Of a stretch of 36,962 nucleotides of DNA, positions 1 to 6,523 are shown in pieces. Numbering within the stretch: position 1 is the stretch's first letter; every line of letters begins with the position of its first letter. This DNA is from FCB group bacterium (GTDB taxonomy: Bacteria > Fidelibacterota > Marinisomatia > SCGC-AAA003-L08 > JACNLC01), in contig JAADGM010000100.1 in assembly GCA_013152375.1 (NCBI GenBank), positions 1-36,962 on the forward strand, in the 5' to 3' direction. A program made the translations under genes and the position numbers. The notes under the pieces are model-generated. The model was not told the origin of the DNA, did not search any database, and worked only from the letters and a program-made list of their open reading frames with translations.

Positions 1-1
1 G

Positions 2-61
2 AACTCCATCCTGTCAGAAGCAGAGATAACACGAATTAATGAATTCCTCAGATTGGGTTAA
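2..61 (+). CDS. C-terminal end of an unidentified protein (partial)
   Basis: An open frame enters from the left edge and ends at TAA 59-61. The 19 visible residues end in EFLRLG and look like an ordinary amphipathic C-terminal helix (acidic and basic residues alternating with Ile/Leu). The fragment is too short to name a family. The other two forward frames close early or look non-coding. It may simply be a chance open frame at the window edge. Confidence 0.35.
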   Translation, partial: NSILSEAEITRINEFLRLG

Positions 62-233
62 ACTGAAAAGTTTGGCCTGCATCCTGTCACAGCTGTAATT
101 CATTTTGCAGATAAGATCATTCTTATCAAACTGTCATAAGCCTGCGGCAGATGCAGCTTGAGAGCTCCTTTGCTTTCTCGATAATGAGCCCGGTCAAGGG
201 AGGTCCGGTTATTGTGGGATTAATAAAGGTATC

Positions 234-390
234 GCTCCTACGGAGCTGATAATGATATGTAATTGCATTTCTACAGTGGTTACGCCCTTACAGGGCTGAT
301 GTTAATTTGGACGCAGGGAAAAAATGAAGTCCCGGAGGGACGAAATCTTTGTAAAACTGAAGCTGCGCCAACCCCAAGCTCCAGCGGAGC
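234..390. repeat. Four regularly spaced short hairpin repeats
   Basis: Four perfect inverted repeats share one design: a 5-bp stem and a 3-nt loop. They are GCTCC-TAC-GGAGC (234-246), GCCCT-TAC-AGGGC (284-296), GTCCC-GGA-GGGAC (329-341) and GCTCC-AGC-GGAGC (378-390). The starts are 50, 45 and 49 nt apart. The stem sequences differ but pairing is kept, which points to selection on, or copying of, a structured element. Arrays of such mini-palindromes are common between genes in several bacterial phyla. Their mode of spread here is unknown. A copy of the third type occurs at 34101-34117. Confidence 0.7.
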
Positions 391-445
391 GGTACAGGCT
401 ATCAGCAATATTTTCCGCATGTTTTGGTAGATAGGAAAAGATAAA

Positions 446-483
446 CCCTGTTACCCTATCCGGTGCAGGGCTTTTTTCTTTTT
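446..483 (+). terminator. Candidate Rho-independent terminator, orphan
   Basis: CCCTG (446-450) pairs with CAGGG (466-470), and an inner ACC/GGT pair (453-455 with 462-464) extends the hairpin. It is followed by a T-rich tract from 472 to 483 interrupted by a single C. This reads as an intrinsic terminator for rightward transcription. The nearest upstream gene end visible is at 61, almost 400 nt away, so it may end a non-coding transcript or a long 3' UTR. Confidence 0.5.
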
Positions 484-512
484 ATCACCTGTACCTTTTG
501 GAGGGGTGTGAC

Positions 513-601
513 ATCCGGCGAAGGCCGGATGAATATGAATAAAAGCAGGGCACCGCAAACTCCAACCCTGAAGGGTTTACCCGGTGGAACCCCCCGGGGG
601 G
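513..601. repeat. Three further short palindromes
   Basis: ATCCGGC-GAAG-GCCGGAT (513-530) is a perfect 7-bp stem with a 4-nt loop. AACCC-TGAA-GGGTT (564-577, inner core starting at 564) is a 5-bp stem with a 4-nt loop. The 12-nt run of six C followed by six G (590-601) is self-complementary. They match the design of the 234-390 group but have longer or different stems. No T-run follows any of them, so they are not intrinsic terminators. Confidence 0.6.
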
Positions 602-788
602 GCCATTCGGGCAGGACGAATAGCGGAAAGCAGGGTCATCATTCCAACGGGGTTGAATACCGGCCTCATACTGCGGCGCTATCGGACAGGCATGACTCAC
701 AAATAAACGCTCCCCTGCCTGATCTTCAACGGAATGGGTACAGCCCCGGACTAAATTGTTTTGTCCACCGTCAATGAACCTCTCTAAA

Positions 789-803
789 TTATTGCAACAA
801 TAA
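789..803. promoter_or_regulatory. PerR-like operator upstream of rubrerythrin
   Basis: The 15-mer TTATTGCAACAATAA is a 7-1-7 inverted repeat with only the innermost pair unmatched. The known PerR box is TTATAATnATTATAA. This site keeps the outer TTAT and ATAA arms and agrees at 9 of the 14 defined positions. PerR, the peroxide sensor of the Fur family, controls rubrerythrin genes in several anaerobes, and rbr starts 113 nt downstream. No perR gene is visible in the window, so the regulator is inferred. TTGCAA inside the palindrome could also serve as a -35 element. Confidence 0.4.
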
Positions 804-871
804 GGGGTGAATTTTTCAAAGGTTCGATAAGAATCCGGTATTAAACCGACGGGAAAATGCCTTAACCGGAA

Positions 872-889
872 GGAACGTCTTTACGTTCC
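872..889. repeat. 7-bp hairpin in the rubrerythrin leader
   Basis: GGAACGT (872-878) pairs perfectly with ACGTTCC (883-889) around a CTTT loop. It ends 26 nt before the rbr start codon and just upstream of its AGAGGAG ribosome site. It resembles the mini-palindromes further upstream, so it could be another repeat copy. It could also be a 5'-UTR structure acting on rbr mRNA. Confidence 0.5.
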
Positions 890-915
890 GGAAGACAATA
901 CCAAGAGGAGATCAC

Positions 916-1491
916 ATGTCATCAATTAAGGGAACAAAAACGGAACAAAACCTGCTGAAATCTTTCGCAGGGGAATCACAGGCCAGAATGCGTTATGACT
1001 ATTTTGCCAAAAAAGCAAAAAAAGAGGGCCTGGAACAAATCTCGGACATCTTCAGCGAGACGGCGGTGAACGAGAAGGCACATGCCAAGCGCTTCTTTTC
1101 TTTCCTCGAAGGAGGGATGGTTGAGATAACCGCCACCTACCCCGCGGGGAAAATCGGGACGACACTCGAAAATCTGAAGGCTTCGGCGGAAGGTGAAAAT
1201 GAGGAGTGGACAGAACTCTATCCCGAATTCGCCAGAATCGCCGAAGAAGAGGGTTTCAAAGAAATCGCCAATACTTTCAGAATGATTGCCCGTGTAGAGC
1301 AGGCACACGAAGAAAGATTTCGGAAAATTTATGACAATCTGGAATCGGGAAAAGTTTTTGAGCGAAACGGTAAAGTGATCTGGAAATGCCGGAACTGCGG
1401 TTATTTGCATGAAGGAACTAAAGCCCCCAAACTTTGTCCTGCCTGTCAACACCCCCAGTCTTATTTTGAATTAAAGGCGTCAAACTACTAA
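916..1491 (+). CDS. rbr: Rubrerythrin
   Basis: This is a cytoplasmic non-haem iron peroxidase that reduces hydrogen peroxide using electrons from a rubredoxin-type donor. The protein has 191 aa, the classical length. An N-terminal ferritin-like four-helix domain (about 1-145) carries the diiron ligands E20, E53, H56, E94, E97, E128 and H131, all at the usual positions. A C-terminal rubredoxin-like domain has CxxC pairs at 158/161 and 174/177 for one iron. The start is ATG, preceded by AGAGGAG at 904-910. It appears monocistronic, with repeats on both sides and a PerR-like palindrome upstream, which fits peroxide-inducible expression. Family assignment is secure. Confidence 0.96.
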   Translation: MSSIKGTKTEQNLLKSFAGESQARMRYDYFAKKAKKEGLEQISDIFSETAVNEKAHAKRFFSFLEGGMVEITATYPAGKIGTTLENLKASAEGENEEWTELYPEFARIAEEEGFKEIANTFRMIARVEQAHEERFRKIYDNLESGKVFERNGKVIWKCRNCGYLHEGTKAPKLCPACQHPQSYFELKASNY

Positions 1492-1540
1492 AAGCCGCCT
1501 GCGTTCCGTGACATACTGAACAGAGATAAATTGGTATTAA

Positions 1541-1595
1541 CCCCAGGGCAAGCCCCCGGGGAATAAACCAAATCATCTCGTCCGACGTAGACGGA
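1541..1595. repeat. Short palindromes downstream of rubrerythrin
   Basis: The 222 nt between rbr and the MFS gene contain no gene. CCCC (1541-1544) matches GGGG (1558-1561) and encloses GGGC-AA-GCCC (1546-1555). At 1581-1595, TCCGAC-GTA-GACGGA forms a six-pair stem with one A-A mismatch and a 3-nt loop, the same design as the repeats at 234-390. No T-tract follows, so rbr termination is not explained by these. Confidence 0.5.
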
Positions 1596-1713
1596 TTAAA
1601 CATAGAAAAGTAACGGAGTTTTCTACGCTCTGGTCCGGCATCCGGTCTGTGACAAAAAACACTCAGGCATCAGAGAAATTTTATATCGCCACCATTGAGA
1701 AAAAGATACGGTT

Positions 1714-2988
1714 TTGCGGCATATTATCAGAAGATATCTGAACCTCCCGAAACCGATTTTGTTGCTGGTGACTGCCGGCCTGCTGATCAATATCGTCAGC
1801 GCTGGGTTTATACTCATTCTGAATATTTACCTGCGCAAAGAGGGATATTCTGATGCCCGGATTGCCGCCTTCACTTCTTATCGCTTTCTGGGAGTGTTGG
1901 TGCTGGCTTTTCCCCTGGGACTTTTTATTAAAGGGAAAAAGCTGAAACCCTATTTTGTCCTGTCTTCGATTCTCATGCCCATTGCCGGGTTTTTAATGAT
2001 GACTTCCGTGAGACAGGGCAACATCCTGCTGATTAAAAGCAGTTTTCTGCTTTGGGGTCTGGGACTGATGCTGCTGCAGGTTTGTACTTTGCCTTTTATC
2101 ATGCGCAACACCCCCGAAGCCATCATCCCGGAGGCCATTTCGTTAAGTTTTTCAACCTGGTCGTTCTCATTGATTTTCACCGGTATCTTCATTGCTATTC
2201 TGTCTGCTGTAGGCAGTTTTACACTGGGCGGTGTGCATTTCCCCTGGGAAGAGTACGAAATCCTCATGCTGTTGATAGTGATCAGCGCTTTTGCCATCTT
2301 TTTTGTGCTGCCGCTGAAGGAGGGGCCTCCCCGGTCGGCGGGCGGCATAGGTTCTCACTTCAAAGCGCTGCTGCTGGACTACGATTGGGATAAGATCCTG
2401 AAGGCACTCATTCCCACCATGCTCATCGCGGTTGGGGCCGGCCTGATGATCCCCTTCGTGAGCCTTTTCTTTTATTCGGTCTTCGGTATAGATTCCGACC
2501 AGTTCAGTCTGATCGGCTCTGCGGCGGCCGGTCTGGGGCTGATTGCGTCTCTGCTGATACCGGCCATCAAACGGCGTTACGGGTACAATATCGCCATCCT
2601 GCTCACTCAATCCCTCGCCGTTGGTTTTCTGGTGCTAATGGCCCTGACCCAGCTGTTTGCCGCGGTGACCGGTGTCGTGTTTCTGGCCATCGCTTTTTAT
2701 ATCATTCGGCAGCCTCTCATGCACATGGCGGCACCCATTACCAGTGAACTGACCATGAATTATGTCGGTGAAAAAAATCAGGAACTCATCAGCGCCATTA
2801 ACTCCAGTATCTGGAGCGCCTCCTGGTACATCAGCGCCAAGATTTTCCAGCTGATGCGTTCGCTGGACATTGCTTATTACCGGATCTTTCTCATCACCGC
2901 AGGATTCTATGCCGTGGGCATTCTGATGTATTATTTCATCATCAGGGAATATCAAACCGTGTTGATCAAAAGACTTTCCGTAAAATGA
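1714..2988 (+). CDS. MFS transporter, unknown substrate
   Basis: This is an inner-membrane major facilitator superfamily protein of 424 aa. It is almost entirely hydrophobic, with about 12 predicted membrane segments and a basic/acidic central loop near residues 205-225 that separates two six-helix halves. A TSELTMNYV stretch near residue 347 is reminiscent of MFS drug/metabolite carriers. The frame opens after a TGA at 1696, and the first usable codon is TTG 1714, without a clear Shine-Dalgarno, so the start is uncertain. It precedes the cbb3 maturation genes. CcoA, an MFS copper importer needed for cbb3 in Rhodobacter, makes copper a possible substrate. A Met/His cluster (LMHM) is present, but I do not see the CcoA motifs clearly. 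Confidence 0.8.
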   Translation: MRHIIRRYLNLPKPILLLVTAGLLINIVSAGFILILNIYLRKEGYSDARIAAFTSYRFLGVLVLAFPLGLFIKGKKLKPYFVLSSILMPIAGFLMMTSVRQGNILLIKSSFLLWGLGLMLLQVCTLPFIMRNTPEAIIPEAISLSFSTWSFSLIFTGIFIAILSAVGSFTLGGVHFPWEEYEILMLLIVISAFAIFFVLPLKEGPPRSAGGIGSHFKALLLDYDWDKILKALIPTMLIAVGAGLMIPFVSLFFYSVFGIDSDQFSLIGSAAAGLGLIASLLIPAIKRRYGYNIAILLTQSLAVGFLVLMALTQLFAAVTGVVFLAIAFYIIRQPLMHMAAPITSELTMNYVGEKNQELISAINSSIWSASWYISAKIFQLMRSLDIAYYRIFLITAGFYAVGILMYYFIIREYQTVLIKRLSVK

Positions 2989-3000
2989 CGGAGCACTGCC

Positions 3001-3060
3001 ATGTTTATTAAGATTTTTATGCCAAACCCCTGCACTCTGACAGCACTGGAAAGAAAATGA
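3001..3060 (+). CDS. Possible 19-aa leader ORF
   Basis: ATG 3001 opens a 19-codon frame (MFIKIFMPNP then CTLTALERK) ending at TGA 3058-3060. It has GGAG at 2990-2993, spaced 7 nt from the start. Its stop overlaps the start of the next gene as ATGA, the arrangement typical of translational coupling. No family is recognisable, and such a short frame could be chance. If translated, it would couple the SafE-like gene to ribosomes arriving from the MFS gene. Confidence 0.22.
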   Translation: MFIKIFMPNPCTLTALERK

Positions 3061-3806
3061 CCCTCGACCTGACAATGATTTTTCTCTTCGGACTGTCCGT
3101 AGGATTCGGCCACTGTATCGGCATGTGCGGCGGATTTGTCATGACCTATTCACTGAAAATCCAAAAACAGCAGGGGAAAACCCCGATCGTTCAGCTGGTG
3201 GCCCCCCATCTGCTCTACAGCGCCGGTCGAATCCTGACTTATTCTTTTTTGGGGGGACTGTTCGGCATCATCGGACTTACTTTTGACCTGTTTAATTTTC
3301 AGAGTTATCTGCAAATCCTGGCCGGGATTGTCATGATCATTCTGGCTGCCGAACTGGCCGGCTGGATTCCCCATTTTTCAAATGTTGGGTTTTCTCTTTT
3401 CAAACCGTTCAGAACCGTCGCTGGTCATCTGATGAGTGATTTAACATTGACCAATGTCTTTATAACCGGGCTGATCCTGGGATTTTTGCCCTGTGGTCCC
3501 GTCTATGTGGCGGTGACCAAATCGATTGCCGCCGGCAGCATTCCCTATGCCATGCTCACCATGATCGTTTATGGCCTGGGAACGGTTCCAGCCTTACTGC
3601 TGGTCGGACTCGGCGCGAACTTTGTCAGTGGCAGAATCCGGTTCAGGCTGTTCCGGTTATCGGCGATCCTGGTGCTCCTGCTGGGGTCCTATACCCTGTA
3701 CAAAGGCTGGGTGAAATTGCAGATGCCCACTGAAATGATCCAAAAAAAGATAGAAATGATGCACCGGTCGAGTGGCGCTCCGGAGACCTTGCACAATGAG
3801 CCCTGA
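3057..3806 (+). CDS. SafE/TauE-like membrane protein of cbb3 clusters
   Basis: This is a 249-aa integral membrane protein of the sulfite exporter TauE/SafE or DsbD_2-like (UreH-type) family, about six membrane segments. It carries two Cys motifs: GHCIGMCGG near the N-terminus (H19, C20, M23, C24) and FLPCGP in the middle (C146). Members with these motifs commonly sit beside the copper ATPase CcoI and are thought to help metal or redox handling during cbb3 assembly; the biochemical role is not established. ATG 3057 has GGAAAG just upstream. Its end overlaps ccoI by 11 nt, so the two are probably translated together. Confidence 0.85.
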   Translation: MTLDLTMIFLFGLSVGFGHCIGMCGGFVMTYSLKIQKQQGKTPIVQLVAPHLLYSAGRILTYSFLGGLFGIIGLTFDLFNFQSYLQILAGIVMIILAAELAGWIPHFSNVGFSLFKPFRTVAGHLMSDLTLTNVFITGLILGFLPCGPVYVAVTKSIAAGSIPYAMLTMIVYGLGTVPALLLVGLGANFVSGRIRFRLFRLSAILVLLLGSYTLYKGWVKLQMPTEMIQKKIEMMHRSSGAPETLHNEP

Positions 3807-6213
3807 ACAATCCGCCGGCGCCGGGAAAATCTGTTTTCATTGCGGAGAACCTGTCACTTCCCCTGGTATCCGCAGTGCTGAAAAGTATTTTTGCTGTAAC
3901 GGCTGCAAGCAGGTTTTCCTGTTGCTGAACGAGAGCAATCTTTATTCTTATTATGATTTAAATCCAGCACCCGGAAAGACCGCACGGGAACCCGGAAATA
4001 AGTCCCGCTTCGCCTATCTTGAAGACCCCACGGTAATCGACCGCCTGACGCTGCGAAGTGAGGGGGACCTGACCACAGCTATTTTCAAAATCCCCTCAAT
4101 CCACTGCAGCTCCTGTGTCTATGTACTCGAAAAATTATATAAGCTGGAACCGGGTATTAAATCTTCAGGAGTGGACTTTCTGCGCAAGGAAGTATCACTG
4201 AAATATGCCGCCAGTGAGACCTCCTTGAGAAAGGTCGTTGAGCTGCTGGCTTCCATCGGCTATGAACCGCAAATCGATACGGCGGACGCTAAAAACACTA
4301 TCCGCTCAGATTCCCGGAGAGACCTTTACATTAAAATCGGCATTGCCGGTTTTGCCTTCGGGAACATCATGCTGCTGAGCCTGCCGGATTATCTCGCAAT
4401 TCGGAACCCTGTGGACCCGCCTTTGCAAACCCTGTTCAGGGTACTGAGTTTATTGCTCGCTCTGCCGGTTCTGCTGGTCAGTGCCCGAGGGTATTTTAAA
4501 AGTGCCCTCACGGGTTTAAGGCAGGGCCTTATCAATATTGACTTTCCTGTTTCATTGGGAATTCTGAGCCTTTTCGGCAGATCGGTCTATGAGATCTTTA
4601 CCGGAGCCGGGGCCGGATATATGGATTCCTTTGTAGCTCTCGTCTTTCTGCTGCTGCTGGGAAAACTCTTTCAGGAGAAATCCTATGCGACGCTGTCTTT
4701 TGAAAGAGATTTTCGTTCCTATTTCCCTGTTTCCGTGATCAAAAAAACACCGGAAGGAGAGGTAAATATCCCTCTTTCCAAGCTGAAGATCGGTGACAGG
4801 ATCCTGATCCGCAATGGGGAGATCATCCCTGCGGATTCCATCCTCATCCGGAGTGATACCCGTATTGATTACAGCTTCGTCACCGGGGAATCCAACCCTG
4901 TTAAAAAGACTGCCGGAGAACTGCTCTATGCCGGAGGCAGACAGGTGGGCGGTGCCATAGAGGTGGACGTTGTGAAGCCGGTTTCACAGAGTTATCTCAC
5001 CCGGCTTTGGAATAAGGACCTGTACCGGAAACATCAGAAAAGTCACCTGCTGAGCCTGACGGATCGTGTCAGCCGCAACTTTACGGCGGGAGTGGTCCTC
5101 ATCGCCCTTGCGGCAGGTTTCTACTGGTTGTGGCAGGATTTTCCAAGAGCAGTCAATGCTTTTACGGCAGTTCTCATCGTCGCCTGTCCCTGCGCACTGG
5201 CACTGTCGGCCCCATTCACTCTGGGAACCGCCATGAGAGTTATGGGGAAAAATCAATTTTATTTGAAAAATGTGAACGTCATTGAAGCCCTGGAAAGAAT
5301 TGATACCATAATTTTTGATAAAACCGGCACATTGACCTACTCAGGAAAATCTGCCGTCAGGTTCATTCCTGCAGCAGGACAGAAGGAATTGACGCCTCCG
5401 GAACAGAAAAGGGTCCGCTCCCTGGTCAGGCATTCCAGCCACCCCCTGAGCCAGAGCCTTTATGGGTGGTTGAGCGGTGCCGATCTTTTAGAGGTCCGGG
5501 ATTACAGAGAGGTCCCCGGACAGGGTATCGAGGGGTTTATTGAAGGGCATCATGTAAAAGTCGGGTCTGCAGAATTTACCGGTGCAGCTCAAAAGGTAAC
5601 CGCAGGGTCTTCGGTCTGGATTGCCCAGGATGATAAGTGCCGGGGATATTTCCGCTTCAGTAACGAATATCGTGAGGGTCTCGGTACAACCCTGGAGCGG
5701 CTGTCAAAGAATTACACAATAGCCCTGCTCTCGGGTGATAATGACCGGGAACGGGAATCTTTGTTACGGTATTTCACGGCGGAAGATCTGCATTTTGACC
5801 AAAGCCCCTTCGATAAACTAAAATTCATCAGCGAGAAACAGAGATCCGGGGCCCGGGTGCTCATGATCGGCGACGGGCTCAACGATGCAGGGTCTCTTAA
5901 ACAGAGTGATGTTGGTGTCTCTATTTCTGAGGACAAGAATGCTTTCTCACCGGCTTGTGACGGGATCTTAGCCGCCGGTGAATTTGCAGAACTCCCGGAT
6001 TTCCTGCTGCTTTCAAAAGATGCCGGCCGGATCATCCGGATGAGTTTTTTAATTTCGTTCCTGTACAACAGCATCGGTATTGGTTTCGCGGTAACCGGGA
6101 ATTTGTCTCCTCTCATCTCTGCAGTGCTGATGCCAGTGAGCTCTGTGTCGGTGGTAGCGTTTTCTACTTTAGTCACGCGCTTTTCCGGACGACGGCGGGG
6201 GCTGTTGATTTGA
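3796..6213 (+). CDS. ccoI: Copper-transporting P1B-type ATPase CcoI/FixI
   Basis: This inner-membrane ATPase exports Cu(I) from the cytoplasm for the CuB site of cbb3 oxidase. It has 805 aa from ATG 3796. In order: an N-terminal Cys-rich segment (CFHCG 13-17; C33, C34, C37), an HMA metal-binding domain with C104/C107, eight expected membrane helices, the actuator TGES (363-366), the ion-binding CPC (464-466), the phosphorylated D508 in DKTGT, an SHP nucleotide-binding motif and GDGLND. A GTG at 3772 would add 8 residues. ATG 3796 is preferred because GGAG at 3782-3785 lies 10 nt upstream. The Cys-rich N-terminus is typical of the CcoI subclass rather than CopA. Confidence 0.95.
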   Translation: MSPEQSAGAGKICFHCGEPVTSPGIRSAEKYFCCNGCKQVFLLLNESNLYSYYDLNPAPGKTAREPGNKSRFAYLEDPTVIDRLTLRSEGDLTTAIFKIPSIHCSSCVYVLEKLYKLEPGIKSSGVDFLRKEVSLKYAASETSLRKVVELLASIGYEPQIDTADAKNTIRSDSRRDLYIKIGIAGFAFGNIMLLSLPDYLAIRNPVDPPLQTLFRVLSLLLALPVLLVSARGYFKSALTGLRQGLINIDFPVSLGILSLFGRSVYEIFTGAGAGYMDSFVALVFLLLLGKLFQEKSYATLSFERDFRSYFPVSVIKKTPEGEVNIPLSKLKIGDRILIRNGEIIPADSILIRSDTRIDYSFVTGESNPVKKTAGELLYAGGRQVGGAIEVDVVKPVSQSYLTRLWNKDLYRKHQKSHLLSLTDRVSRNFTAGVVLIALAAGFYWLWQDFPRAVNAFTAVLIVACPCALALSAPFTLGTAMRVMGKNQFYLKNVNVIEALERIDTIIFDKTGTLTYSGKSAVRFIPAAGQKELTPPEQKRVRSLVRHSSHPLSQSLYGWLSGADLLEVRDYREVPGQGIEGFIEGHHVKVGSAEFTGAAQKVTAGSSVWIAQDDKCRGYFRFSNEYREGLGTTLERLSKNYTIALLSGDNDRERESLLRYFTAEDLHFDQSPFDKLKFISEKQRSGARVLMIGDGLNDAGSLKQSDVGVSISEDKNAFSPACDGILAAGEFAELPDFLLLSKDAGRIIRMSFLISFLYNSIGIGFAVTGNLSPLISAVLMPVSSVSVVAFSTLVTRFSGRRRGLLI

Positions 6214-6341
6214 GTGAAAAGGAATATAAAATCGACCCCTCTATTCTCAATTTAAACTGAGTGTTTTCATTACTTAAAATGTAACTATCATTTGTTTACT
6301 AGTTGTAAAATCTCGTAATTTTTAGTAATCCTGTTACGAAT

Positions 6342-6521
6342 ATGAGTGTTATCTTCATACTGGTTATTGCCGGATTAATCATTGCCCTTGGGTTCTTAAT
6401 TGCTTTTATCTGGGCAGTTAAAAGCGGGCAATATGATGATAGGGAAACGCCCGCAATGCGGATCCTGTTCGATGACTCAGTCCGTCATCACAATAAAAAT
6501 AATAAATCGGAGAAAAGTTAA
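6342..6521 (+). CDS. ccoS: CcoS, cbb3 oxidase maturation protein
   Basis: This is a small gene of 59 aa. It begins MSVIFILVIAG, has one membrane helix (about residues 3-26) and a short charged tail containing SGQYDD, the hallmark that follows the helix in CcoS. In Rhodobacter, CcoS is needed for cofactor insertion into cbb3. Its TAA ends 2 nt before the ccoNO start. No good Shine-Dalgarno precedes ATG 6342. The 128 nt between ccoI and ccoS are AT-rich with several GTAA/TTAC-type imperfect inverted repeats, and could hold a promoter for the structural genes, but I see no clear -35/-10 pair. Confidence 0.9.
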   Translation: MSVIFILVIAGLIIALGFLIAFIWAVKSGQYDDRETPAMRILFDDSVRHHNKNNKSEKS

Positions 6522-6523
6522 AC

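Larger units (their letters stand above)
62..915. other. Gene-free region with hairpin repeats
   Basis: About 850 bases hold no gene I can support. The only longer frames (463-777 plus, 485-700 minus) overlap each other, are rich in Gly/Pro/Arg/Ser and resemble no family. What is visible is a series of short perfect hairpins at 234-390, 513-601 and 872-889, a weaker one at 110-127 (GATAAG/CTTATC), a terminator-like hairpin at 446-483, and a palindromic operator-like site at 789-803 that probably belongs to the rubrerythrin gene. Confidence 0.7.

Noticed and set aside
234-390. Evenly spaced repeats considered as a CRISPR array
   Set aside because: Units are only about 13 nt, stems differ between copies, spacing is irregular by several nt and no cas gene is present.
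463-777. 104-aa open frame in the left intergenic region
   Set aside because: Gly/Pro/Arg-rich with no recognisable family, overlaps an opposite frame (485-700) and several hairpin repeats; most likely non-coding.
976-1452. 158-aa reverse-strand frame over rubrerythrin
   Set aside because: Shadow of rbr in the opposite frame; the plus-strand product has all catalytic ligands and a strong ribosome site.
1541-1561. Intrinsic terminator of rubrerythrin
   Set aside because: The palindrome is GC-rich but its inner loop is only 2 nt and no T-tract follows.
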